Shown here one piece after another: positions 9,192 to 17,116 of a stretch of DNA of 64,000 nucleotides. How positions within the stretch are numbered: position 1 is the stretch's first letter; each line of letters begins with the position of its first letter. The position numbers and the translations under genes are program-made. The notes beneath the pieces were generated by a model. The model worked only from the letters and a program-made list of their open reading frames with translations. It had not been told where the DNA came from and did not search any database. The DNA comes from Burkholderiales bacterium. Its GTDB lineage: Bacteria; Pseudomonadota; Gammaproteobacteria; Burkholderiales; SG8-39. The stretch is from assembly GCA_027493935.1 (NCBI GenBank), contig JAOSJV010000001.1:186001-250000 (forward strand), in the 5' to 3' direction.

Positions 9192-10475
9192 TTAAGCCTG
9201 TACAACGCGCCAGTCGAGAGCCGGTCGCACGACTCCCGGAATCGGACCGCCCCAGCCGTGCCGGTGCTCCGACTCCTCCAGCGGGTCTCGAATATTGAAA
9301 GAGAGTGCACTGCGCTCATAAAAGTGGGTTGCGAGTCGATCTTCGACAATGGTGTTGACTGCGAGGTGAACGAAATAGGCACCTTCGTTGAGAAAGTGAG
9401 CGGGAATTAGGCACTCAACCGTGTGCTCGCCGCCTCTCAGTTCCAGTGCTTTGGGTGGTGTCGTAGAGAATGCGCACACTCCATCGGCGGTCATGAATTG
9501 GAGGTTCGGCACCACCCTCAGCGGCCGATCCGCAGCGAGGTGGAATCGCATGCCCACTTGAAACTCGTCTGTGATCGAAATTTCGGCTGAACCCGGGCTT
9601 TGATCATTTCGAACGAACCCAGCCTTCAACTGCGCCACCCCGTCGCCTATGGGTGGTCTCACCTGCGAGAAGTCCTGCGCTATACCGCCGCCGGACTGGT
9701 TCATGGTGTAATACTCGAGCACCACCTCCGAAGTCGGTCCGTCGCTAGCTACACGACCCTGATCGAGAAGAATGCACCTCGTGCATAGCGAGGTGATCGT
9801 GGCCATGTTATGGCTCACGAATAAGATTGTCCGTCCTGCTCTACCCGCTTCTTCCATCCTGCCAAGGCACTTGCTCTGGAACTTCAGGTCTCCAACTGCG
9901 AGCACCTCATCGACTATCAGGATGTCAGGTTCCAGGTGTGCCGCGACCGCGAAGGCGAGCCGAGCGTGCATTCCGCTCGAGAAATGCTTCACCGGCGTAT
10001 CTATGAATTGCTCGACTTCGGCAAACGCGACAATCTCGTCGAACCGCCGCGCAATCTCGGATTTCTTCATACCGAGAATTGCGCCATTCAAGAATACGTT
10101 CTCGCGCCCTGTCAGTTCCGGGTGGAAGCCGGTGCCGACCTCGAGAAGGCTCCCAACTCTTCCTCGAACGACCGCGCGCCCGGTCGTGGGGTCGGTCAGT
10201 CTTGAGAGAATCTTGAGCAGTGTCGATTTGCCTGCCCCATTGCGCCCAATGATTCCAAGCCGCTCTCCAGCTGAGAGCTCGAACGTGACATCGTTCAACG
10301 CCCAGAACTCTTCTACCTGCTTGCCGTGGTCGATTTGTTCCCGCGGAGCGGCGAGTCGTGCAATGCGTCCCAACTTCTCGGTCACGACGTCTCTAAGCGT
10401 GAGATACCTGGGCCCCGTCCTATGATGGATCCGGTACCTCTTACCCAGGCGTTCGGCGGTGATCACTGGCGGCAT
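9192..10475 (-). CDS. wzt: O-antigen/polysaccharide ABC exporter, ATPase subunit with Wzt C-domain
   Basis: This is a 427-residue ATPase. It has Walker A GRNGAGKS (residues 77-84), signature HFSSGM (about 165-170), Walker B ILIVDEVLAVGD (about 185-196) and switch SHN. The approximately 160-residue C-terminal extension (from KAGFVRNDQSPGSAEISITD to the end) corresponds to the immunoglobulin-like Wzt_C domain that reads the non-reducing-end cap of the glycan, so a capped, ABC-exported O-antigen is predicted. A cap is often a methyl group, which fits the two O-methyltransferase-like genes downstream (inference). It sits four bases after the permease stop. Confidence 0.92.
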   Translation of the reverse strand: MPPVITAERLGKRYRIHHRTGPRYLTLRDVVTEKLGRIARLAAPREQIDHGKQVEEFWALNDVTFELSAGERLGIIGRNGAGKSTLLKILSRLTDPTTGRAVVRGRVGSLLEVGTGFHPELTGRENVFLNGAILGMKKSEIARRFDEIVAFAEVEQFIDTPVKHFSSGMHARLAFAVAAHLEPDILIVDEVLAVGDLKFQSKCLGRMEEAGRAGRTILFVSHNMATITSLCTRCILLDQGRVASDGPTSEVVLEYYTMNQSGGGIAQDFSQVRPPIGDGVAQLKAGFVRNDQSPGSAEISITDEFQVGMRFHLAADRPLRVVPNLQFMTADGVCAFSTTPPKALELRGGEHTVECLIPAHFLNEGAYFVHLAVNTIVEDRLATHFYERSALSFNIRDPLEESEHRHGWGGPIPGVVRPALDWRVVQA

Positions 10476-10478
10476 AGG

Positions 10479-11311
10479 TCAGAGCGTGTCAATGAGGGAT
10501 CTCTCTATCCTACGGAAGTAGATCACCCCTGAGATCAGGGTTATGAGCGCAATCGCGGCAGAGAGCGAGCAACTGGCCAACGGGAAGCCGCCGTACCCGC
10601 CCAGCAGCGCCCATCGAAACCCGTCTATGACTCCCACCATGGGATTGAACGAGAAGATGAAACGCCACGACTCCGGCACGATCGTGCTGCTGTACCCGAC
10701 GGGGGAAATGTACAACCCGACCTGCACAAGAAACGGAACCACGTAACGCACATCTCTGTATCGAACGCTCAGCGCTGCCATCCACACGCCTGTGCCTAAC
10801 GTCAGTACGAGCAAGTGAGTGAGTAATGCAGGGAGCACCAGGATGTGCCAGTCGGGTGTCAGTCCTTGCGCGATAAGCATGCCGAGCAGCAGTAGCATGG
10901 CAATCGAAAAGTCGACGACTGCAACAGTCACCGAGCTGAGCGGCACGATCAGCCGGGGAAATAGATCTTCGAAACTAGATTGCGGTTGCCGATCAGGCTC
11001 TCGCCGGCAGCGGGAAGGCCGTTCGCGAAGAGCAACCAAGGCAGCAGCCCCGAGAACACAAGAGCGGAATAAGGGACGTCACCCGAGGGTAGGTTAGCTA
11101 ACTTGCCGAAGACCACGGTGAACACAATCATGGTCAAGAGCGGGCGAAGGACAGCCCAGCCAAGCCCGATCACCGTCTGCTTGTAGTGGACTAAGACGTC
11201 ACGCCACGCCAGGAACGCAAAAAGCTCGCGGTACAGCCAGATATCTCGGAAGTAGTGAAGGTCGGCCTTGCCAGCCTCGATCACCAGCACATTTGCCCGG
11301 TTATACGTCAT
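10479..11311 (-). CDS. wzm: O-antigen/polysaccharide ABC-2 exporter permease, frameshifted
   Basis: Start ATG 11311 (MTYNRANVLVIEAGK) overlaps the epimerase stop. The N-terminal cytoplasmic helix LYRELFAFLAWRDVLVHYKQ is diagnostic of Wzm-type permeases, followed by about six hydrophobic segments and the motif FYISP-like GLYISPVGYSSTIVPE. The frame breaks after LVSKIYFPG at a GGGG run (10955-10958, plus strand); adding one base continues with RLIVPLSSVTVAVVDFSIA to the stop at 10479. Corrected length is about 277 residues, slightly longer than the usual 255-275. It forms the inner-membrane channel with the Wzt subunit. Confidence 0.88.
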
Positions 11312-12339
11312 GCAGAAACCCCAGGGGCCTCGTACCCACCGCGCTTGCTGCGGAGTTGCTGATCGCCGGCACGATGGACGCTGCGCCATTCGATCAGGTT
11401 GCGCAAGCCGTCGCGCAACTCAACGTGCGTCGCAAATCCGAGCTCACGCTCCGCCTTTACAGGCGATCCCACGCGATTCTTGACGAGCGTCATGCCCCCA
11501 GGTTCGTACTGCATTCCGGTCCCCGCGCGCGTAAGCTGCAGCAACAATTCAGCAAGTTCCTTAATGGTCGTTTTGACGCCACTTCCGACGTTGTAGAACT
11601 GGTCAGTAGTCGCGGCCTGCATCGCCTTCACATTCACCCGCGCACAGTCCGAGACGCAGACAAAGTCATAGGCCTACGATCCGTCGCCGTAGACGATCGG
11701 TGGCAAGTCGTTGTCGATACGATCGAACATCTTCATGACGACGGCGATGTGGTCGCCGCGATACTCTTGCCGAGGACCGTACACATTCATGTAGCGCAGG
11801 CCGACGTAGTCGAAGTGTTTATCGGTTCCACGGTACCGGTGATGGAGTGCGCGGCACATCTGCTCGCCCGCGATTTTCGTTGCGCCGTAGAAGTTATTGT
11901 TGCGGTACGGATGATCCTCAGTCATCGGCTCTTCGATCGCGTCTCCGTAGACCGATGCGGAGGACGAATAGACAAGGCGCTTCACCCCCGTTGTTCACGA
12001 TCGCTTCGAGAACGTTGAAGGTCCCCCGACGTTCACGTCGAAGGCCGATCGCGGGTAGTCATAGCAATGCAAGAGCCAGAGCCCGGCGAAATGAAAGACG
12101 GCGTCGATTCCCTTCATCGCCGCGTCGAGGATGTCGCGGTGCAGACTGTCGCTGCCTAGCGGAAAAATCTCCACCCGAGGATCGCGTAGCGCACTTGCCA
12201 GATTCTCCTCGTGTCCGCGCAAAAAATGGTCATACACGCGGATCTGTGTGGCCTCGGTCTTTATGCACTCGTCCACGGTGTGAGAGCCGATGAGTCCAGC
12301 CCCACCGATCACGAGGAAACGCTTACCACGAAGATCCAT
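11308..12339 (-). pseudogene. NDP-sugar epimerase/dehydratase (WcaG/UDP-GlcNAc 4-epimerase-like), broken by two shifts and an amber codon
   Basis: This extended SDR starts MDLRGKRFLVIGGAGLIGSH. The catalytic region VYSSSASVYGDAIEEPM and YGATKIAGEQMC (YxxxK) and LRYMNVYGPRQEY support a UDP-hexose 4-epimerase-like enzyme. Three lesions are visible: a base lost in a G run near 12025 (after NVGG), a base gained in a G run near 11990 (before VKRLVYSSS), and a TAG at about 11673-11675 where GDGSQAYDFVCVSD is expected (CAG to TAG). The two homopolymer lesions compensate each other around NVLEAIVNN; the TAG is a substitution and harder to dismiss. If real, the gene is inactive or read through. Confidence 0.75.
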
Positions 12340-12360
12340 GCGTCGACTCAGAGGCGAATG

Positions 12361-13491
12361 TCAGGCCGCCTTCTGACCCAGACTCGTCAACGCAGTCGCG
12401 AGGCGCTCGACCACGGTCCGCTGCCTCGCCTCGTCCATATAGGCGTCCATCGGCAGGCTCACGACGCGCTCGGCGAGGTATTCCGCCACTGCCATCGGCG
12501 GATAGGTGCCCAGCTCGGCATACGCGGGCTGCTTGTGCATCGGGACCGGGTAGTGCACCGCGGTCGGAATCCCGGCCTCCTGAAGCTTCGCCTGGAGCTT
12601 GGTGCGGTCGGGCACCTGGACCGTGTACTGGGCGTAGACGCTCGTGCGATCGCCGCGCACGACCGGGACGGTGACGCGGTCGGCGAGCGGTGCGAGGAGC
12701 GCGGCGTACCGGGCTGCGATTCTCTGCCGCTGCTCGACCTCCCACTCGAAGCGCTCGAGCTTGGCGAGCACCACCGCGCACTGGATCGTGTCCATGCGGC
12801 CGCCGAGGCCGATGCGGGTGTGGACGTAGCGCTTCGACTGGCCGTGGACGCGGATCTCGCGGGCGGCGGTGGCGATTGCGTCGTCGTTGGTGAAGAGCGC
12901 GCCGCCGTCGCCGTAGCATCCGAGGGGTTTCGTCGGGAAGAAGCTGGTGCAGCCGATGGTCGAGAGGTTGCAGCTCTTGCGGCCCTTGTAGGTGGCGCCG
13001 AAGCTCTGAGCGGCGTCCTCGATCACCGGAATGCCGTGGCGCGCGGCGATCGCGTTGATCTCGTCCATGTCGCAGGGCTGGCCGTAGAGCGACACCGGCA
13101 TGATCGCGCGGGTGCGCGGGGTGATGGCGGTCTCGAGCTTGGTGACGTCGAGGTTGCAGGTGTCGGGCTCGACGTCGACGAACACCGGTTTCGCGCCGAC
13201 GAGCGCGATGACTTCGGCGGTGGCGATGAAGGAGAAGGGCGTCGTGATCACCTCGTCGCCTGGCTTGACGTCGAGCGCCATCAGGGCGATGAGCAGCGCT
13301 TCGGTGCCGGAGGCGACCGTGACGCAGTGCTTCGACCCCGTGTACGCCTGCAGCCGCTCCTCGAGCTCCTTGACCTCCGGACCCAGGATGAACTGGTGGT
13401 GGTCGAGGACCTTCTGGATCCGTGCGTTGATCGAGTCGCGGAGCGCCGCGTACTGCGTCGCGAGGTCGTGCATCGGGATCGCCATCTTCAT
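12361..13491 (-). CDS. wbpE: UDP-2-acetamido-2-deoxy-3-oxo-glucuronate aminotransferase
   Basis: This PLP-dependent DegT-family enzyme of 376 residues begins [20 protein letters not shown], a typical WbpE N-terminus. The PLP lysine is in [17 protein letters not shown] (near residue 185), with [15 protein letters not shown] and [15 protein letters not shown] upstream. It installs the 3-amino group in UDP-GlcNAc3NA, using glutamate as donor. The start overlaps the wbpD stop (ATGA), so the two are co-translated. From here rightward the sequence is much more GC-rich than the flanking O-antigen genes at 1-12339, indicating a separate origin of the two parts. Confidence 0.9.
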   Translation of the reverse strand: MKMAIPMHDLATQYAALRDSINARIQKVLDHHQFILGPEVKELEERLQAYTGSKHCVTVASGTEALLIALMALDVKPGDEVITTPFSFIATAEVIALVGAKPVFVDVEPDTCNLDVTKLETAITPRTRAIMPVSLYGQPCDMDEINAIAARHGIPVIEDAAQSFGATYKGRKSCNLSTIGCTSFFPTKPLGCYGDGGALFTNDDAIATAAREIRVHGQSKRYVHTRIGLGGRMDTIQCAVVLAKLERFEWEVEQRQRIAARYAALLAPLADRVTVPVVRGDRTSVYAQYTVQVPDRTKLQAKLQEAGIPTAVHYPVPMHKQPAYAELGTYPPMAVAEYLAERVVSLPMDAYMDEARQRTVVERLATALTSLGQKAA

Positions 13492-14063
13492 GCCTCCGGG
13501 ACGCAGGCGCCGCCTGCCAGTCGGTAGCTGCGGCCGCACTCGGCGCAGCGGGCGCGGGAATTCGATTCGTCGAGCGGCAGGCGCACGCCGCAGTAGCACA
13601 TCCAGCCCGTGCGTCGGCCCGGCATGCCGAGCATCAGCGCGTAAGGAGGGACATCGCGGTTGACGACGCTGCCTGCGCCCACGAACGCGTACTCGCCGAT
13701 GGTGACGCCGCACACGATCGTGCAGTTGGCGCCGAGCGTCGCGCCGCGCCTCACCAGCGTGTCGCGGTACTCGTGCTTGCGCGAGATGGCCGAGCGCGGG
13801 TTGTAGACGTTGGTGAACACCATGCTCGGGCCGCAGAACACGTCGTCTTCCAGTGTCACGTTGTCGTAGACCGAGACGTTGTTCTGGATCTTGACGTTGT
13901 TGCCGAGCACGACACGGTTTCCGACGAAGACGTTCTGGCCGAGCGAGCACTTCTCGCCGATCTTCGCGCCGCCGCACACGTGCACCCAGTGCCAGATGCG
14001 GGTGCCTTCGCCGATCTGGGCGCCGTCGTCGATGATCGCTGTTGGATGAGCCTGAAAAGGCAT
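13488..14063 (-). CDS. wbpD: UDP-GlcNAc3NA 3-N-acetyltransferase (left-handed beta-helix)
   Basis: This 191-residue hexapeptide-repeat acyltransferase starts at [20 protein letters not shown]. The repeats [LIV]GxxxxI run through [39 protein letters not shown] and [27 protein letters not shown]; the active His lies in the RIWHWVHV block. A C-terminal [10 protein letters not shown]...CAECGRSY pair of CxxC/CxC motifs suggests a small zinc module, an unusual extra compared with plain WbpD. It acetylates the 3-amino group to give UDP-GlcNAc(3NAc)A. The first 39 codons of this gene are duplicated immediately upstream (see 13945-14388). Confidence 0.88.
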   Translation of the reverse strand: MPFQAHPTAIIDDGAQIGEGTRIWHWVHVCGGAKIGEKCSLGQNVFVGNRVVLGNNVKIQNNVSVYDNVTLEDDVFCGPSMVFTNVYNPRSAISRKHEYRDTLVRRGATLGANCTIVCGVTIGEYAFVGAGSVVNRDVPPYALMLGMPGRRTGWMCYCGVRLPLDESNSRARCAECGRSYRLAGGACVPEA

Positions 14064-14388
14064 GTTAGCCGCAGAGGCGCAGAGCGCGCAGAGGGCGCAG
14101 AGGAAGATTTCTGGCCATTCGTAGCGGTATCGTTTCTATCTTGACGGGAAGTCGTTTACGAGCTGCCGAGCACTTCTCGCCGATCCTTGCGCCGCCGCAC
14201 ACGTGCACCCAGTGCCAGATGCGGGTGCCTTCGCCGATCTGGGCGCCGTCGTCGATGATCGCTGTTGGATGACCCTGAAAAGGCATGTTAGCCGCAGAGG
14301 CGCAGAGGGCGCAGAGAGAGACGGGCTATGGGCTCGGATTGCATCGTGCTCACTCCAGTGGGAAGTCGTTCGCGAGCCGCTTGATGCC
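13945..14388. repeat. Tandem duplication, unit about 222 bp (wbpD 5' end plus element end)
   Basis: The block beginning GAGCACTTCTCGCCGATC at 13945 recurs at 14167, an offset of 222 bp. Both copies carry the first 39 codons of wbpD in the same reading (MPFQAHPT versus MPFQGHPT), then the terminal repeat CATGTTAGCCGCAGAGGCGCAGAG, then a stretch ending in GGAAGTCGTT(T/C)(A/G)CGAGC that is the 3' end of the GxxExxY gene. The wbpD parts are nearly identical, but the 40 bp between terminal repeat and GGAAGTCG differ strongly, so the two element ends may come from different element copies. Copy 1 (13945-14166) is joined to intact wbpD; copy 2 gives only a 5' stub. Confidence 0.8.
14172..14286 (-). 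pseudogene. Truncated duplicate of the wbpD 5' end
   Basis: From ATG 14286 the frame reads [20 protein letters not shown] and continues to [11 protein letters not shown], matching wbpD residues 1-40, then diverges into [20 protein letters not shown], which is translated element sequence. It lacks the whole beta-helix and cannot be functional. It keeps the wbpD start region, so a promoter or ribosome-binding site upstream of it may still drive translation. Confidence 0.75.
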
Positions 14389-14810
14389 CTGCTTGAGAAG
14401 TGCCGATCTGAAGTTCAGGAGCAATCCCAGTCGATACCCTCCCAGCTTGAGGTAGCTCAGGAGCTGTGCATCGAACAATGGATCCATGCGTTCTACGCTC
14501 TTGACTTCGATGACCACCGCGTCCTCTACGAGTAGATCCAAGCGAAACTCGCCGATTGCGTGGTCTCGATAACGAACCGGAATAACGAACCGGAAGCGGT
14601 TTCTGGCGCTCGTATCGCATCCCGGCGAGCTCGAGCTCGACGGCCAAAGCGGCCTCATAGACAGATTCGAGTAGCCCGGGGCCGAGTTGCCGATGCACTT
14701 CGAGCGCGCACGAAATGATCCGTTCGCGGAGTTCGTTGAGCCTTCCGGCATCGTCTACGCGGTCGTTCATCGTTCTCTGCGCCCTCTGCGCCTCTGCGGT
14801 TAACATGCGA
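14283..14810. mobile_element. Terminal-inverted-repeat element carrying a GxxExxY gene
   Basis: The left end on the plus strand reads CATGTTAGCCGCAGAGGCGC then AGAGGGCGCAGAG; the right end read on the minus strand gives CATGTTAACCGCAGAGGCGC then AGAGGGCGCAGAG. These are near-perfect inverted repeats of about 34 bp that flank a single gene, the GxxExxY protein at 14350-14770. A solitary left end lies at 14062-14104 and a gene-less version at 16971-17116. No transposase is present. That arrangement is what a small mobile unit, either autonomous through its cargo protein or mobilised in trans, would look like (inference). Confidence 0.55.
14350..14770 (-). pseudogene. GxxExxY-family protein (PD-(D/E)XK nuclease-like), disrupted by a 13-bp duplication
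   Basis: From MNDRVDDAGRLNELRERIIS the frame has the family signature GPGLLESVYEAAL (GxxExxY) and LAGMRYERQKPLPVRY. It then shifts; the other frame continues RDHAIGEFRLDLLVEDAVVI followed by EVKSVERMDPLFDAQLLSYL and ends ANDFPLE. FRLDLLVEDAVVIEVK carries the D...ExK arrangement of PD-(D/E)XK nucleases. The shift is caused by an exact tandem 13-mer at 14569-14581 and 14582-14594 (ATAACGAACCGGA), not by a homopolymer. Removing one unit restores about 136 residues, the family length. Function of the family is unknown. Confidence 0.8.
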
Positions 14811-14896
14811 GCGGCAGCGCGGCTCGCCGCGCGTCCGGTCGCGAAAGGTGCGCGGCAATCAGCGCGTCGTCGCGTGACGAGATCATCGGCTCGGGC

Positions 14897-15304
14897 TCAT
14901 CGCTTCGCGTAGGGAACGAGCACGTCCTTCAGCATCGGGTAGTGCTTCTTGTTGAGCGTCACGAGCCGGCAGCCGTGCAGGCTCGCCGTTGCCGCGATCA
15001 AGGCGTCCGGAAGCTCGACGCCGTGGCTCTTTCCGTAGTCGCGGGCGTAGAGTCCTCCGAGGATGGCGGCCTGCTCGTCGATCCCCAGCCGGCTGAACGC
15101 CTTCAAGGTCGTCTCGAGCAACGCGCGCTCGCGACCCTCTCGGACGCCCGCGAACAGTTCGGCGACGGTCACCACCGAGAGGGACAGCGGCAAGGGCGCT
15201 CCCCGCATGAACTCCGCCGCCGCCGGGCGTTGACGGAGGAAATCGATCATCACGTCGGTATCCACCAGCAGCTTGCCGGGCCCGGGCATCGGGAGGTCGT
15301 GCAA
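14897..15304 (-). CDS. vapC: PIN-domain ribonuclease toxin (VapC)
   Basis: This is a 135-residue PIN protein. Acidic residues of the active site are in KLLVDTDVMIDFL (first Asp pair), VTVAELFAGV (Glu) and VELPDALIAATA (Asp), with the trailing LVTLNKKHYPML. MPGPGKLL five codons in is an alternative start. It is paired with the ribbon-helix-helix antitoxin at 15337-15588, 33 bp upstream, in the usual antitoxin-first order. VapC toxins cleave tRNA or rRNA when the antitoxin is degraded. The pair sits between wbpD and wbpB, splitting what is normally one sugar operon. Confidence 0.85.
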   Translation of the reverse strand: MHDLPMPGPGKLLVDTDVMIDFLRQRPAAAEFMRGAPLPLSLSVVTVAELFAGVREGRERALLETTLKAFSRLGIDEQAAILGGLYARDYGKSHGVELPDALIAATASLHGCRLVTLNKKHYPMLKDVLVPYAKR

Positions 15305-15336
15305 CTATTCCGCTGACGGGTGACTTCGCGGCGGTC

Positions 15337-15588
15337 TCAAAGCCCGAGGCGCTTGAGCCGGCGGCCCCAGGACGTCCGGAGTTTGCGCGCATCCGGCAGA
15401 TCCTTTCGGTCCTTCCAGATCCCGCAGGCCGCCATCAGGTTTGCCCGGCGGACGTCCTCGTCGAGCTCGCCGACCATGCGGTCGATCGCGTCGCGGATGA
15501 GCTCGCTCTGGCTCTTCCCGGTCTGCCGGGAGAGCTCCTGCAACGACTCCTGCTCCGCCTCGGTCAGATAGATTTGCGTGCGCACCAT
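15337..15588 (-). CDS. vapB: Ribbon-helix-helix antitoxin (VapB/CopG type)
   Basis: This 83-residue protein has the N-terminal RHH fold MVRTQIYLTEAEQESLQELS and a second helix KSQSELIRDAIDRMV, the classic dimeric DNA-binding module. The acidic/basic C-terminal tail (from GELDEDVRRANLMAACGIWK) would wrap the PIN toxin encoded 33 bp downstream. The start at 15588 puts RHH strand 1 at the N-terminus. A pair of direct repeats 31-50 bp upstream is a good candidate operator for autoregulation. Confidence 0.85.
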   Translation of the reverse strand: MVRTQIYLTEAEQESLQELSRQTGKSQSELIRDAIDRMVGELDEDVRRANLMAACGIWKDRKDLPDARKLRTSWGRRLKRLGL

Positions 15589-15618
15589 GGTGTTCCTCGC
15601 GGTCCTGGGCCGACGGCG

Positions 15619-15638
15619 ATGTATATCCATAATGTATA
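15619..15638 (-). promoter_or_regulatory. Candidate vapBC operator/promoter
   Basis: Plus-strand ATGTATA occurs twice, at 15619-15625 and 15632-15638, with a 13-bp period and an overall AT-rich tract in a very GC-rich setting. On the minus strand each repeat reads TATACAT, resembling a -10 box. RHH antitoxins commonly bind such short repeats over their own promoter. Confidence 0.45.
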
Positions 15639-15665
15639 AGACCCGTTCAGTGGCGTCAATTCGGG

Positions 15666-15860
15666 CTAGCTGCCGCGGATGGCAGGCAGGATCGGCTCCC
15701 CGTGGAGCTCCAGGCGGTCGAGGGATGCTCCGATGGCCTCCTCGATGTTCTTCAGCGCTTCCGCGCGACTTTCCCCTAGCGACAGGCAGCCCGGCAAAGC
15801 AGGCACGTCCGCGACGAATACGCCGTCCTCGTCCTGCTCGATCAATACGCGGTACTTCAT
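15666..15860 (-). CDS. Orphan HicB-family protein
   Basis: This 64-residue protein begins MKYRVLIEQDEDGVFVADVP and continues ALPGCLSLGESRAEALKNIEE, the single beta-alpha-beta HicB antitoxin-like fold (RNase H-like without its catalytic residues). A strong ribosome-binding site (GGAGGGAAG) precedes ATG 15860. HicB normally pairs with a double-stranded-RNA-binding HicA toxin of about 60-80 residues, but the flanking gaps (15589-15665 and 15861-15901) are too short for one. No C-terminal DNA-binding domain is present. A paralogue lies at 19202-19393. Confidence 0.8.
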   Translation of the reverse strand: MKYRVLIEQDEDGVFVADVPALPGCLSLGESRAEALKNIEEAIGASLDRLELHGEPILPAIRGS

Positions 15861-15901
15861 CGCTTCCCTCCGTTCAAGCATCCGGGGCATTGCAACCAGC
15901 C

Positions 15902-16963
15902 TCAATACTCCAGCGGCAGCGCCACCCGCCGCCCATCGCGCGCCGAAAGGTAGGCCGCGATCAAGACCTCGAGCGAGCGCAGACCCTCGCGGCCGTCGGT
16001 CTCGGGCTCGGCCTCGCCGCGCAGCACTTCGAGGACGTTGTCGTAGTAGAGCGGGTGGCCGAAGCCGTAGACCGAGCTCGTCTGGTAGCTCGCATTCTTG
16101 ACCTTGGCGTCGTCGGGGTCCTGATCGGCGAACTCCCAGTGCTGGATGTCGTTCACGGCAACCCCGCCGACGCGCACGGTCCCCTTCTCGCCGATGATGG
16201 TGATGCTGCCCTCGAGATTCTTCGGGTAGGTGAGCATCGTGACGTTCACCGAGCCCATCGCGCCGGAGCGCCAGCGGACCAGCATCACGCCGGTGTCCTC
16301 GACCTGGATGTTGCGTGCCAGCGTCCCGGTATAGGCCTGCACGCTCTCGACCGGGCCGATGAGCCAGTCGAGGAGGTCGACGTAGTGGCTCGCCTGGTTC
16401 ATGAAGGCGCCGCCGTCGAACTCCCAGGTGCCGCGCCACTTCGCGCTGTCGTAGTACTCCTGCGGCCGGCTCCAGAAGACGTTGATGGTGACCATGAAGA
16501 TGCGCCCGAAGCGCTTCCGATCGACCGCGCGCTTGAGGAGCTGGAGCGTCGCGTTGCGCCGGTTTTGCTTGACGACGAAGAGGCGCACGCCCGCCTCGTC
16601 GCACGCGGCCACCATGCGCTTGCCGTCCTCCCAGCGGGTAGCCATCGGTTTCTCGGTCATGACGTGCTTGCCGGCGTCCGCGGCCTGGATCGTCTGCGCC
16701 GGGTGCAGGCCCGACGGTGTGGCGAGGACGACGACGTCCGCGCCGGACTTCTCCAGCATCTCGACATAGGAGACGAACGGCCGGGCGCCGGTCCTGTGCG
16801 CCGCCTGCTCGAGCGTCGCGGCGTCGACGTCGCACACCGCGACGAGCTGCGCGCGGTCCTTGTGCTTCTCGAGCGCGCCGAAGTGGTTCGCGGCGATCCG
16901 GCCGCAGCCGGCGAGTGCGAAGCGGATGCGGCGGTCGGTGATCGGAGCCGGGTACTTGATCAT
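15902..16963 (-). CDS. wbpB: UDP-N-acetyl-2-amino-2-deoxyglucuronate 3-dehydrogenase
   Basis: This Gfo/Idh/MocA oxidoreductase of 353 residues has the NAD-binding Rossmann N-terminus RFALAGCGRIAANHFGALEK, the family EKP motif in KHVMTEKPMATRWEDGKRM, and the substrate domain FVVKQNRRNATLQLLKRAVD. HYVDLLDWLIGPVESV holds the conserved catalytic His. WbpB oxidises C3 of UDP-GlcNAcA made by WbpA; WbpE and WbpD then aminate and acetylate. It is read in the same direction as those genes but is separated from wbpD by about 1.8 kb of TA genes and repeat elements. Confidence 0.88.
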   Translation of the reverse strand: MIKYPAPITDRRIRFALAGCGRIAANHFGALEKHKDRAQLVAVCDVDAATLEQAAHRTGARPFVSYVEMLEKSGADVVVLATPSGLHPAQTIQAADAGKHVMTEKPMATRWEDGKRMVAACDEAGVRLFVVKQNRRNATLQLLKRAVDRKRFGRIFMVTINVFWSRPQEYYDSAKWRGTWEFDGGAFMNQASHYVDLLDWLIGPVESVQAYTGTLARNIQVEDTGVMLVRWRSGAMGSVNVTMLTYPKNLEGSITIIGEKGTVRVGGVAVNDIQHWEFADQDPDDAKVKNASYQTSSVYGFGHPLYYDNVLEVLRGEAEPETDGREGLRSLEVLIAAYLSARDGRRVALPLEY

Positions 16964-16970
16964 CTGGAGT

Positions 16971-17116
16971 TTGCCGCGGAGGCGCAGAGGGCGCGGAGGA
17001 AGGCCGCTTTGTGGGCGAACTCGTCGTGTGAGGCGCGCCGGCCCTGCATCGATGTAGGGCGCCTCGCGGAAAAGTGCTGTCGCATCAGTTTCTCTGCGTC
17101 CTCTGCGTCTCTGCGG
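16971..17116. mobile_element. Miniature inverted-repeat element, gene-less relative of 14283-14810
   Basis: The left end (plus strand) reads TTTGCCGCGGAGGCGCAGAG then GGCGCGGAGG; the right end read inward on the minus strand gives GCCTAGCCGCAGAGACGCAG then AGGACGCAGAG. These match the termini of the GxxExxY element at 14283-14810 in inverted orientation, but only about 85 bp lie between them and no gene fits. It fills the space between wbpB and wbpA, like a MITE of that family. The inner sequence (for example GCATCGATGTAGGGCGCC) has no recognised similarity. Confidence 0.55.

Noticed and set aside
12211-13527. 438-codon plus-strand frame
   Set aside because: Antisense to wbpE with Glu/Arg/Asp-rich composition and no family features; wbpE on the other strand is unambiguous.
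14811-14896. Possible PIN-domain C-terminal fragment (minus-strand DLVTRDDALIAAHLSRP)
   Set aside because: Short and only weakly PIN-like; no upstream domain, so not called.
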